This document shows positions 9,823-20,382 of a DNA stretch of 64,000 bases, in pieces. A program made the translations under genes and the position numbers. Source of the stretch: Chenopodium formosanum. Its lineage: Eukaryota > Streptophyta > Magnoliopsida > Caryophyllales > Amaranthaceae. Below the pieces are notes generated by a model. That model was given only the letters and a program-made list of their open reading frames with translations, was not told where the DNA came from and ran no database searches. Location: positions 72,806,001 through 72,870,000 of the forward strand of contig CM044877.1 of NCBI GenBank assembly GCA_024500155.1. Reading direction: 5' to 3'. Every line of letters starts with the position of its first letter. The first letter of the stretch is position 1.

Positions 9823-10722
9823 GTAAATTTATTTGATGTCAAACATAGACAAAACCTAATGTATCTCAATCATAAGGGCCACCATTATTGGCTTATTGCT
9901 TTAGATTCATTGCGTTGTTATTTAGCAATAATACAGAGTATTAGCTTCCATGATTGAGCAGATAAAAACAAACAAGATAAATCAAACGTACCGTTTCACA
10001 TGCATGGAAATTTCTGAAAGTAATGTATGATTATGAATTTAGGTACCTCGTGTCCTCGTATGCAGTATTAAAGTATTTATTACTCATTCTTATTTTGTTC
10101 GAAATTCTAATCCAAAAATTCCAACCAAGTCAATTATATAGGGCCCTCATTGCACACGCTAACAACGTGCTGATTTAATCTCCATCCAAACAATAAAAAG
10201 TGGCCCTCTTAGCTTGTTTCTCGTTTTCTTCTCATTCCCAAATCCATATTACTCTCTTTGTTCCACAATAATTGACACTTTAAACCTAATATGTTAATCA
10301 TTATTACAGTATGCATTAAGTAAAAAATATTTAAAAAATTGCTCCCCGCTTTATTTAATTCAGTTTAAAAACTTTATTTTCAATTCACCGGATATACTTT
10401 ATTTTCAATTCACCCGATATCGAACTTTGACCAATAATATCTTTATATATTAATAAGTATGCTGATACCGAGTATTTATTAAAATGATTTCAATAAGTAA
10501 TCACAAAACTATATGAAACACTATTTATAAATCACTAACATTGATCGGTCTTAGTAATTCAGATAAATAGTGTAAAATTTCCCAATAATGAAACACTGAA
10601 AATTATGCAAAATTTTGAAACGTCCAACAATATTATATAGGTAAGGTAAAAAGTTTAGTAAAAATTAAATGAATAATGCATAAAGTCAAAAGTAACTTTG
10701 CATATATTGACTATTGAGAAAC
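9823..10722. other. Intergenic DNA without recognisable genes
   Basis: No frame, RNA gene or repeat unit is convincing. The sequence is ordinary AT-rich plant intergenic DNA. Confidence 0.45.
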
Positions 10723-10731
10723 AATAGTAGT

Positions 10732-10915
10732 CCCCTTTCCCTTTTTTTTTTTTTTGGATTCTATCCAACCCAATTATTCACCTTTTGGACTAATATGAAT
10801 TCGGGGTCTAGTTCTCCAATCTCCTCCTAATTTTTTGCTGTGGGAGATCGAACATGCGGTGCTTTCCACCAAATACATCCCCAATTACCACTGCATCAAC
10901 TACCAATTGATTAGA
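10732..10915 (-). mobile_element. SINE 2
   Basis: On the minus strand it reads a box-A-like TAGTTGATGCAGTGGTAATT, a box-B-like ATGTTCGATCTCCCAC, and ends in an A-rich tail (plus-strand T-tract about 10741-10756). It is flanked by the 9-bp direct repeat AATAGTAGT (10723-10731 and 10916-10924). Internal pol III boxes, an A tail and a longish target duplication are SINE hallmarks. It differs in sequence from SINE 1. Confidence 0.75.
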
Positions 10916-10924
10916 AATAGTAGT

Positions 10925-11635
10925 AGTATATAAAGAGTATGGATTGTGTTGGATTGTAACAAGCTACATACATATACGAAGTACTTGATTGTATAAGACA
11001 TGTATGTATTTTTTTACGTTACTTCCATGCTTCCATACTAAAGCTCTACAATTTAACATAAAAATATACTTCTACCATGTCGAGTAGTGTTTGGAGAGTC
11101 GTAAGAAATTATGTGTATTTTTATTTTTGGAAGTATATAAGTTTAATATTTATAGAGATTATAATTGATAAAATAATTACCACATATCGGTTATTGAGGA
11201 ATGAGGACAATCCCAGCGAATTTTAAAACACTATTAAAGGCTATAGTAACAATAGAAGTTATATGAAGTATTTAATTACCATTCGTTGGGAATTTTTTTT
11301 TTATAGAAAATACAATCAATACTGAAAAATTAGAATAATTGCTATGAAAAAAGGTAATTTTCATAAGTGAAAAAATGTATAGCACTTCGTACAAATTAAT
11401 TAGTGTATAAAATCAAAATATGTCATCTAATTTGAAACGAAAAAAGTACAGACTATTTTTATGAAACCTAATTTCGTACCCTTGATCTCTCCAAATTCAA
11501 ACCACGCCAAGTCAATTGACCCATGTTGCGTAACATAGGTGCCATATTTTTATTTTATTTTTTTTAAAAAAAGGAAATTAATTAATTAAAAAAAAAGTCT
11601 TACATTATCAAAGCACCATTGACCTATATGCCTAC
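10925..11635. other. AT-rich DNA upstream of the RIP gene
   Basis: No gene is seen. It is likely distal promoter or intergenic DNA. Confidence 0.4.
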
Positions 11636-11823
11636 GGGCCTATTTACATTTACTTAATTTCAGTTCAGTTCAGTTCAGCTCCAATTAGTTCAGTTCAGCT
11701 CTAATCAGTTCAGTTCAGTTCAGTTCGGCTCCTAATTTCCTTCTCTCATAAATATTCAGTTCAGTTCAGCTCCAATCAGTTCAGTTTAGCTCAGTTCAGT
11801 AAATGTGAACAATTGAACATGCA
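11636..11823. mobile_element. CAGTT-rich MITE, copy 3, in the RIP upstream region
   Basis: It starts GGGCCTATTTACATTTACT. The right end (AGTAAATGTGAACAATTGAACATGCA) is the inverted counterpart, with a small internal duplication. CTAC flanks both sides (11632-11635 and 11824-11827). It ends about 550 bp before the RIP start codon and about 155 bp before the proposed leader intron. Confidence 0.65.
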
Positions 11824-11978
11824 CTACGTCGTATAGAAAGAGACAATCTCTTTTCCTCTAACCTACACACATTTGATCTTTACTTAATTTCTTACCTTTC
11901 ATTTCTCTCTACTATAGTTAGTGGTTATACACATCAATATTTTATTTCACTCAACACAAGCTTTGGCTTAGTTTCGTT

Positions 11979-12271
11979 GTAAGTTATTCTAATCTCTATA
12001 CTCTTCCCTCTTTATTATTATTTATTTATTTATTAATTAGGATCTTTATATACTATACTTTAATTTGGTCCTTAGTTTATACAATTTCTGTTGTAAAAAT
12101 AAAAAAATAAAAATAAAAAAATAAACAATTTCTACAAAATGAACTTTGTTGACTAAAAATTAAAAACCATTATTGTACCAATCACTTTTTACGGTCTCTA
12201 ATGCACTATTCTTTTCTCCTCACATCTTGATTTCCTGATATCCATAGACTTCGTAATAAAATAGTGCTAAC

Positions 12272-12356
<85 letters not shown>

Positions 12357-12370
12357 GAGTAACTTACTAG
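11979..12370 (+). other. Probable 5'-leader intron of the RIP gene
   Basis: A consensus donor (GTT/GTAAGTT at 11979) and an acceptor (TTACTAG at 12364-12370, preceded by a 30-bp T-tract) lie just upstream of the ATG at 12377. If spliced, only GTAAAA would separate the junction from the start codon. The (AT)n/(T)n run would then be intronic, with the T-tract as an extreme polypyrimidine tract. This is inferred from splice-site consensus only. Confidence 0.4.
12273..12355. repeat. (AT)n followed by (T)n microsatellite
   Basis: About 25 AT units are followed directly by about 31 T. The run ends 21 bp before the RIP start codon. Such a compound repeat is likely length-variable between individuals. 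Confidence 0.95.
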
Positions 12371-12376
12371 GTAAAA

Positions 12377-13216
12377 ATGCAAGAAGGAAACAAGAAAGCA
12401 TGGCTTGTTCTAGCAATAGCTATATGGATTATCCTTCAGCAGGTTAATGCAGCCGATATAACCTTCAAACTCGAACCAAAACCAACACAGAATACTTACA
12501 ACACCTTTCTGCAAAGTATACGCAACCAAGCTAAGGATCCAAGCTTAGTGTATGAGGGAATTCCGATGATCAGGGCACCAACCAACCCAGACACATATAT
12601 TTTGGTAGAACTTGAATCTAAAAAGGATAATAATGAAATATCCATTACACTTGCTTTGAGTAGAAACGATTTGTATGTAGTGGCCTACGCTGATAAATTT
12701 GGAGGCAAAGTACGCGGCCATTACTTCAAAAATCTTGGAATTTCTACCATTGATGAAGCAAATAAAGTTTTTCCTAATGTTCAAGATTTCATAAATATAA
12801 CATATGGAGAAAGTTACAATCAAATCGAAAGCAATGCTGGTACAAATCGGTTAAGTTTTCCGTTGGGGTTTGATAACCTTAAAACATTCACGAATAAGGT
12901 CTATGGGATGGATACTACGACCGGAGGTTATAGCAAAACTGAAGCTCGGTTTCTACTTATCGCGATTCAAATGGTTGCAGAGGCAGCACGTTTCAAGTAC
13001 ATCCAGGGGAGAGCTATTGTAACTACAGCTCCTAACGATCATAAGATATTGTCGTTGGAGAATAATTGGGGAGCTCTTTCGAAAGGCATTCGGAATGCTT
13101 TTAAAAAAGTCATTAATCCACCGATAACTTTACAATACCCTGATGGTAAGCCGTGGATAGTTACACAAGTGAGTGATGTAAAAAATGATATGGGACTCTT
13201 AAAGTACGTTAAATAA
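12377..13216 (+). CDS. Type 1 ribosome-inactivating protein (rRNA N-glycosidase)
   Basis: Family members remove one adenine from the sarcin-ricin loop of 28S rRNA and stop translation; in plants they serve in defence and are secreted or vacuolar. The 279-residue product starts with a hydrophobic signal peptide, probably cut after about residue 25 (VNA/ADITF). The family's active-site set is present. Tyr100 and Tyr104 lie in DLYVVAY, Tyr147 in the GESYNQIE segment, Glu202 and Arg205 in MVAEAARFKYI, and the conserved Trp231 in NNWGALS. Length fits a single-chain type 1 protein; no lectin chain follows the stop. It is a single exon, as is usual in the family, and no inactivating change is seen. 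The ATG at 12377 is the only one that gives the signal peptide. Its neighbours are all transposable elements. The exact family member is not assigned. Confidence 0.95.
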   Translation: MQEGNKKAWLVLAIAIWIILQQVNAADITFKLEPKPTQNTYNTFLQSIRNQAKDPSLVYEGIPMIRAPTNPDTYILVELESKKDNNEISITLALSRNDLYVVAYADKFGGKVRGHYFKNLGISTIDEANKVFPNVQDFINITYGESYNQIESNAGTNRLSFPLGFDNLKTFTNKVYGMDTTTGGYSKTEARFLLIAIQMVAEAARFKYIQGRAIVTTAPNDHKILSLENNWGALSKGIRNAFKKVINPPITLQYPDGKPWIVTQVSDVKNDMGLLKYVK

Positions 13217-13270
13217 TACTGTATTGTGTACATACTCCTCCAATTCTTTTTTTTTTTTTCAAATTTAAAT

Positions 13271-13276
13271 AATAAA
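13271..13276 (+). terminator. Possible polyadenylation signal of the RIP gene
   Basis: AATAAA lies 55 bp after the stop codon, behind a T-rich stretch (13246-13259). Plant signals are loose, so this is only a candidate. Confidence 0.4.
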
Positions 13277-13573
13277 AAGAATCGGATTGGAGTGAGTGAT
13301 ATTCTAGCTAAGAAACTTTGACAAATAAGCTCTATGATACGTTGTAATATCTAATGTTATCATATGATATTTGTATTACTGTATTCTTTAAAAGACAAGT
13401 GGTGCAATATTTGTGATATTTCCCTAAAATAAAAATTGTGCAACATTTTGATATTTCCTTGGATGGTAAGTTGTGCAATTAAAAATAAACGGATGAAGTA
13501 TGATATTTGTATTACTATGTAATGGCTAATGAATATGATTTGTTTTCCTGCACTAGACAATGACAATTCCATA

Positions 13574-13588
13574 TTAATTAATTAATTA

Positions 13589-13672
<84 letters not shown>
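13574..13672. repeat. (TTAA/TAA)n microsatellite
   Basis: A few TTAA units run into about 27 uninterrupted AAT/TAA units downstream of the RIP gene. The DNA around it (13320-13560) holds a diverged direct repeat of TATGATATTTGTATTACT, and nothing else is recognisable up to 14124. Confidence 0.95.
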
Positions 13673-13673
<1 letters not shown>

Positions 13674-14262
13674 TGTAATGATAGAGTAGGTTTAATTAAC
13701 TTTTTTCTTAATTTTTTGATAGTTATCTGATCTTGAATACTCTTTTTATATTGGATTGGAGAACCGTGTCATATGTCTTGTATATACATCCAAAAATGTT
13801 CAACAATTGTTGATTGTTTATTTTTAATAAATCTTATTAGAAAAATTAATACATAAAAAGACAATTATTTTTCAATACTAAAATTTAATACATCAATTTT
13901 GATATTTTATTTCACGATCAAAATTTAATTGTCTTATAATCAATAGTGAACATAAATTAGCACAATTTTAAACTTTAGTAAATCTAGCTTAGCTTTATTT
14001 TTGTTGAGTAAAAAGCATAATAAATAAATATTTAGGATAATATTGTATACTTGTTGATTTCAAGTTCAAGCCTTTGTACAATTAAACATTTTTGTTGTTG
14101 TCAGATATTGTATGGACTGTAGAGTACATGTTAGGCAAAATTACAATTATTGACACCAACTTTTACCACTAATTAAATTGATACCAACTTTGATTAAAAA
14201 AACTGAATAACATTAACGATGTCTAAGTAGGGTCCACTTGCCAAAAATTTATCATTTACTTT

Positions 14263-14836
14263 TTTTTTTTGAAAAGCAAAAATATTTCATTAATTAAAAG
14301 TCATACGACATCTAAAATAGAGATTCGACGTTAACAAATACATAAGATATTGAATCAAATAGAATATTCCTTCATAAAAACTACGATCGTCGAGTAGATC
14401 TTGCACTGCGGAGCATCTCCCGCTTATATCGCTGAAAATTACAGCCTTGTTGGAGAGACAATCTAACGATCCTTTGTGGCCGTGAGGATGTTTTCCTTCT
14501 AATTCATCTGTTCGTATTCAAAAACTTGATAACTTTTTCATCAACGAAAGAATTTCACGACAATCCATTAGATCTGCTACCATGGATTCAAAACTAAGAA
14601 ATTTCTCCCTCGAAAAGAGGAGATAAACCTTGTCTTTCGAAGGAGGTCGAAAAACCCTTGTCTTTCGAAGGAGATCGGAAACCCTTTCTTTCGAGGGAGA
14701 AAAATTCCTCCCAAAAGGAGGAAGTATTATTATAAACCTAAAAAAAACAATAAAGAAACAAGGATTGGGGCTTTCCACCGATTAAAATCGATGAAAGCCC
14801 CTTCAAAATTCAACAATGGAGACTAGGGTTTTTGAG
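14263..14836 (-). mobile_element. LINE-derived retroposon with 17-bp target duplication
   Basis: It is flanked by the 17-bp direct repeat AATTTATCATTTACTTT (14246-14262 and 14837-14853). The minus strand ends TTTTTGCTTTTC followed by an A-tract (plus-strand T run 14263-14270), a 3' end typical of plant LINEs. A minus-strand open frame (14518-14778, 86 residues) has no family I recognise. A local triplication of TCTTTCGAAGGAG-like units lies at 14633-14697. It is either a 5'-truncated LINE or another RNA copied by LINE machinery. Confidence 0.75.
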
Positions 14837-14949
14837 AATTTATCATTTACTTTATTAAAAGATTTTGTAGTATTTTAAAATAGATTATCAAATCGGTAAT
14901 TAAGTTTAATGCGTCAAATTTATTTATTTATTTTATTTATTTATTTTTT

Positions 14950-15588
14950 TTTTAAAGAAAGCCCCAAATTAAAATAACAAAATCCCAAATTTTTTCCCAT
15001 TCCTCCTTTCTTCATCCATTTTCTTTGCTTATGTTGCTCTTATCTTCATCATCTTTTCTTCCATAAAAACCTAACTTTTTATGAGACATCATTGAAGAAA
15101 TAAAAGATGGTGAGGAGTTATCATCTGAATTACGTTGCTAGATTTTACAAATTAACAGCCACAAGCCCACAATTAAAACTATTTGGAGGTGATTCAATGG
15201 TGGTGTCCAAATTAACATCCGTATGCAAGTCATCAATCACATCGTTCTAAGAATTTGTTAGACGGGTCAAGTTTTGGAAGCAGCAAACTTTCAAGAGTTG
15301 TTGTAAAAAAATTCCGAAAAGGTGACTTTGTGAGCAATCGTACTGTTTTTGGCTCTAATTTGGTAAAAATAGCATACTAATTTTTGAGCAAATTTGATAA
15401 AAATATCATACTAATTTACAACAATTTACCATTGACTTCAAATCTCTACCAAAAGATGATGATGAAGGCTAGGAAAAATAAACAATGAAGAGGAAACAAA
15501 AGAAGAATCAACAAAGAAGATGAATGGATGAAGAAAGGTGGAGAGAGAAAAAATTTGGGTTTTGTTATTGAAATTTAGAGCTTTTTTA
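14950..15588. repeat. Long imperfect inverted repeat
   Basis: The arm at about 14950-15056 (CCCAAATTTTTTCCCAT, TTCTTCATCCATTTTCTTTG, CTTCATCATCTTTT) pairs with the arm at about 15451-15588, read in reverse complement. About 400 bp separates them. A transcript would fold into a long hairpin. It may be an older nested element inside the Mutator-like element. Confidence 0.6.
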
Positions 15589-15657
15589 AAACAACAAATT
15601 ACACATGAAACTTAATTACTGTTTTAATAATTTGTTTTAGCAATTCATCTTGGGTGG

Positions 15658-16947
15658 ACCCGGTCCACAATAAACTTATTGTGGACCCAAAGTCTCACGT
15701 GCCCAAACTACCAAATAGAAGACAGTAAAAAGTCTCCAGCCCAGCCCACTAACCCTTAAACCCATAAAACCCCAAACAATTCATGCATCTTCTTCATCAT
15801 CGACGCCATTAACAATTCATCATCAGAGCTCGAAGTTTTCATCACCAGATTTCTCACCAGTTTCAAAAACCATCGTTTTGAGTTTACGCCTCCTATACAT
15901 AATCAACTCTGAATCTTCTATTCCACCACATTCTTTTTGGACATTAGAAGCTTTAGAAGTGTCAGAAACTCCAACCTGATCACCAATTTCAGTAATTTCT
16001 CCAATATCATGATTTGGTTCAGTAGTTTCTCCGATATCATGATTTGGTTCTGTAAATGAAACATACAAAATAAATATGAGGATCATTATTATTAATGAAA
16101 GATGTGATATAATCACAACTGATATCTTATAATCATATTTATATTGATATAGTCACTTTTATATTGATATAATCACAATTGATATCTTATATAATCACAA
16201 TTTAAATCTTATAATCATTTTTATATTGATATAATCTAATTTTTAATTTTTAATCATATTTATATTCATATAGTCACTTTTATATTGATATAATCACAAT
16301 TGATATCTTATAATCATATTTATATTGATATAATCACAATTGATATCTTATAATTATATTAATATTTGGTCCAGTAATTGTTTTCTTATATTTGCACGCA
16401 TAAGCACACATTCTGCAATTTCTAAAGCTTTTCGACTAAAATCAATACACTAAAACTATGAACAACAAACTCAGGAGAGAGGAATACCAGTAGAATTAAG
16501 CTATTGTAAAAACTAAACCCTAAAAATCAAATCAAATACTAAAATACCTCTTAAAAATGAAATTTAAACACTAAAATTGAAAATCTAAAGTTAAATTAAA
16601 CAGAATCGGACGATTTACACAAAAATTGAACTAATTAATCGAAAACCTAATTAAATACCTTTGCAAGGCCGCCCAACTGATGATCATAATCCTCTTCGTT
16701 TACTCCAATTTGATGATCGTCTCGCCTTCACCATTGTTGATTTTAATGAACTTCCTTCTCTCGTCTTCACCATTGTTGAAGTGTACAGAGAAGAACATCA
16801 AAGGAGGAGAGAGAAAAAGAAGAAAGAAGAGAGAGAAAATGATATGTCAAGAGGAGAGAGAAAATTAAAAGGAAGCTTCCCAAAAAAGAATCTGTGATAG
16901 TCACGTGATGGAAGCTCGGTCCACAGTAATATTAATGTGGACCGGGT
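15658..16947. mobile_element. Nested TIR-bounded unit with terminal hairpins
   Basis: The left end ACCCGGTCCACAATAAACTT and the right end (reverse complement ACCCGGTCCACATTAATATT) are inverted copies. Each end is itself a hairpin: 15662-15687 (GGTCCACAATAA, 2-nt loop) and 16918-16943 (GGTCCACA, 10-nt loop), both followed inward by CACGTG. No target duplication is obvious. Open frames inside (for example 15823-16116 minus, with a duplicated TEPNHDIGE segment) match no family I know. Confidence 0.55.
16115..16365. repeat. Degenerate tandem repeat of a TGATATCTTATAATCAT-type unit
   Basis: About five diverged units alternate the segments TTATATTGATATAATCACA and ATTGATATCTTATAATCATA. The unit length varies between about 40 and 60 bp. 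Confidence 0.7.
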
Positions 16948-17121
16948 TTATATTAGTCTTTACCCTGTTTTAGAATATTAGATAATTAATTTCTGGTAAG
17001 AAACCCACTCATGTGCCATTTATGTTATTTACATTTTTTTAAATTAAAAATGGTGTCAATCTAACTAGTGGTACAAGTTAGTGTCAATGAGTGTAATTTT
17101 GCCTACATGTTATTGGCTAAA

Positions 17122-17173
17122 GACGTGACGTGGTAAGCTTTTGAATAAATGTGTTTGGGGGTATAAATACCCC
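17122..17173 (+). promoter_or_regulatory. Promoter-like cluster: ACGT elements and a palindromic TATA box
   Basis: GACGTGACGTGG (17122-17133) is followed by GGGGTATAAATACCCC (17158-17173), a TATA box inside a near-perfect palindrome. Further ACGT cores (CCACGT, GACACGT, ACACGTG) follow to 17227. ACGT cores are binding sites for plant bZIP factors. No gene follows, because a hAT transposon sits from 17477, so this may be an orphaned promoter. Confidence 0.35.
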
Positions 17174-17483
17174 ACCACGTACTTCAATCCTAAGGTGACA
17201 CGTAGCCTAGTAAATGCACGACACGTGAAAAACATAAGCACTTCAGTAGGGTAAAAAGGCAACAATCATGAGGAATTTTAAAGGGAGGAAAGTTAGACAT
17301 TTATAAATGCATAACATTGAGTAAAATATTTTTAAAACACATGATAGAGAGAGAAAGAGGAGAGAGATAGGAAGAAAGAGGTCTGTAGGTGGACCCCACC
17401 TATTTTTTGGTCGGATTGTATCACGTGATAGGGGACCACATGTTGATTGTTCCACTAAAAGTTTATATGGTACCACTAGGGAT

Positions 17484-17655
17484 GACAATGGGTCGGATCT
17501 GGACCGAGTCCAGATGGACCCGGATCCAGATCCGTTTTTCAACCTTGGATCCAGATCCGCCCCGGATCCGTCGGGTCCATAAAATGAGGACCCAGATCCA
17601 GATCCGACGGATCCAACGGATCCGGGTCCGAATCCGGGTCCAAAACGGGTCTTAC
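17484..17655. repeat. Left subterminal GGATCC-rich repeats of the hAT element
   Basis: Around 20 copies of GGATCC, GGGTCC, CAGATCC and related 6-8-mers occur in both orientations within 170 bp. Clustered short subterminal repeats are where hAT transposases bind. Confidence 0.75.
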
Positions 17656-17887
17656 ACGTTTTGCCTACTTTTTTCAAACAAATTTAATAAAAACGCATTT
17701 CAACCAAGTTCAATGCATAAATTAGAGTTATATAACTTAAAATACAATGTAACACACATTATACATATTGTCTTTGAAAAAAAAAATCCAAACATAAAAA
17801 AAAGTACGATGTTACAAATGATCAAACAAAAAAAAAATAACAATGGTGATTCCGATTTGAGCATCCAATATCCATATTCCGAAAGGA

Positions 17888-20382
17888 CTAATCTGCATCA
17901 CTACTAATATCATCAACATCCTAAAATAAAGAAACAAAACAAACAAAGAAAAGAATTAGTAATTGGCAAAAACTAAATTATACTTCATATCAATCATATG
18001 TCTTAATATTAATTAATAATAATTTATAAACCTTACCATATCAATTATATCCACCTCTTGTACATCATTATCATTATCATCCTCCCGATCTTCGGTTATA
18101 GTTGAACATGAAAGTGATCCTTCAAAAGAGCCTATCATAAATAAAATAAAATAATTTACTTTGTATATTAGAATTAGAAGTGTAATCTATAATAAAGTAA
18201 GAGAAAAAAAAACTAAGTAAAACATTACCCTTTACATCATCGACCATCCAACTTTGTAAGCACATCAAAGCTTCTACGGTTTGAGAATGAAGTCGAGAAC
18301 GGTGAGCACTAACCACTCTTCCACCCATGCTAAATGCATTTTCCGATGCAACCGAAGATACGGGAATTGCAAGAATATCTTTGGCAATTTTTTTCAAAGT
18401 TGGATAGTTTTGATTTCTACCCCACCATTTAAGAACATCAAATTCACTATCCTCCGGCAATGTGGCATTCTCCAAGTATTGTTCTACCTCACTCCTCAAA
18501 GGTGTTGTTCTAACTTTTTGTCTCTTTGATCTAGCAAAATCATCTTCATCATCACACTCATCAAAGCCTCTCTTTAATGGTGATTGTCCTACTACTACCT
18601 CATTCTTATTTTGAAACTCAAGGACAAGATTATCAAGGGTCCTTCTTATTCTTGCCATTTCACTATGGACATCACTTCCATACAATTTTCCAAAATAATG
18701 AGCCACACAATCCATTTTATTTCTAGGATCTAAAATGGCAGCAATAGCCAAAATCCCATTAATATGTGACCAATATTTGTCAAAATTTTCAACCATACTC
18801 TTAGCCTTTGTCCTAATAACCTCATTATTATCAGTTTGCACCCACCGATTCAAAGCAAGTCTTATCTCACAAACAATTCGAAAAAACAAATTAGCAGTTG
18901 GATGATTTCTTATAGAAAAAACCTTAGTGGCCTTGTAGAATATTTCCAACTTTTGACAAACAAGAGTAGCCATAGTCCAATCATCATCACTAGGAATAGA
19001 AAACCTAAGCCTTTTATTTAAATGCTTCAACTTATGAAAGACATCCTTAAAAGGCAAACTAGATTCAAGCATCAAGTAAGTAGAATTCCACCTAGTTTTA
19101 CAATCAAGACCCACTCTTTTAGGTTTATTCACATTCAAAAGACGACAAGCTTCCTCAAATTTTTCAATTCTTTTCGGGGTAGACATCCAAAATGCTATAC
19201 ACTCTCTTACTTTTCCAATTGCATGATCAATCACTTCTAAACCATCTTTCACAATTAAGTTTAGAATATGAGCACTACACCTCATGTGCAAAAATTCACC
19301 ATTTAACACCAAGCAACTACTTTCTAGTTTCTCCATCAATACATTAATCATTGCATCATTTGTGGTACAATTATCAACAACAACGGATGAAATTTTGTTT
19401 TCCAAAGAATATTGAGACAAACTATCTAATAGAATCTTAGCAATAACCCCCTTCGTATGTGGACAAGGCACAAAACAAAACCTACATCCAAAATAAACAT
19501 ACCAAATACATGAATAAAAGCTATAACATTTAGCTATTATCACAAATAATAGCATAGTTCAAATAGCCAAAAACTAAATGATAAATATGGACGTTGCATT
19601 ATATATACATTAATATTAGAAATAAATTGATTAGACAATTACCTTAGTATTCGATTATGCAAATTCCATTTTTGATGAATGAAATGTGAAGTCACAGCCA
19701 TGTACCCCTTTTTTTGGTTGGAGGCGGTCCACATATCAGTTGTTATTGCCACCCTACTATCATTGGCCTCTAAAAAAACCTTAAGAGAAACTCTTTCATT
19801 GTCGTACATTTTCATCACATCACTTCTCAATGTGTTCCTTGAAATCATTTTGAAATTTTCATTTAAGCTCTTCACAAAACTCCGAAATTCAATATGATCA
19901 ACAATAGACAAAGGATACTCATGTATTACTACCATCTTAACCAACTTTTGCCTTGAAACATCTTGATCAAAAAGAACTTTCTTTTGCTTTTCCTTAACGG
20001 ACAAAGAAGAAGTCCCATCAACTTCAGTTTTAATCTTCAATTGTGATTGACCAGCGGCAAGCTTCAAACGCTTTCCCGAGCATAATTTTTTAGCATGCTT
20101 AAGAAGGTGAGATGTTCCTGAATTTCCAGTAAAAGAGAGCATACTTTTACAAAACTTGCAAATTGCCTTTTGTATACCATTGATTTTAGTCAGATCAAAA
20201 TAGTCCCATGCTTCAGAAGTTAGTTTCTTATTTTTCTTAATACTACTAGACTCACTTTCTTTAGTAGTATCATTTTCGACCTCAACAAAACCCTCAAATT
20301 CTCCTTCCTCTTCTTCCTCTTTATCGGAAGGGACCATAAATGGTTCATCATTACTATCTTTAAAATTTGATTGTGCTTCCAT
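17888..20382 (-). CDS. hAT transposase, four exons
   Basis: Proposed exons, in minus-strand order: 20382-19643, 19481-18229, 18131-18037, 17920-17888. All three introns have GT-AG borders and phases match, giving about 706 residues. Domains: an acidic N-terminus; a BED zinc finger (about residues 53-101; CKFC then HLLKHAKKLC); the RNase-H-like core with Asp in ITTDMWTAS and in VVDNCTTND; a DPRNK segment; and the C-terminal hATC dimerisation region (LKWWGRNQNYPTLKKIAKDI, then SSVASENAFSMGGRV). The last two short exons encode an acidic tail ending in SSDAD. Start: the ATG at 20382 has no upstream in-frame competitor close by. No stop or frameshift is visible. It would bind the element's ends and cut and paste it. 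Splicing is inferred from consensus only. Confidence 0.88.

Larger units (their letters stand above)
14134..17103. mobile_element. Non-autonomous Mutator-like element (about 3 kb)
   Basis: The left end GGCAAAATTACAATTATTGA and the right end (reverse complement GGCAAAATTACACTCATTGA) form an inverted repeat of about 60 bp that continues, weaker, for up to 100 bp. Both ends are flanked by the 9-bp direct repeat TACATGTTA (14125-14133 and 17104-17112). A 9-bp duplication with long TIRs is the MULE signature. No transposase is inside. It carries later insertions: a LINE-like retroposon (14263-14836), a long inverted repeat (14950-15588) and a second TIR-bounded unit (15658-16947). Confidence 0.85.

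Noticed and set aside
12545..12823. Minus-strand frame opposite the RIP gene
   Set aside because: Antisense shadow; the plus frame has signal peptide and catalytic motifs.
15823..16116. 97-residue minus-strand frame with a duplicated TEPNHDIGE segment
   Set aside because: No recognisable domain; part of it is a short tandem duplication and it lies in a nested mobile unit. Kept only as a note.
17243..17677. 144-residue minus-strand frame with Gly/Ser/Pro repeats, and the overlapping plus frame rich in Arg/Ile
   Set aside because: Both are produced by the GGATCC/GGGTCC subterminal repeats of the hAT element.
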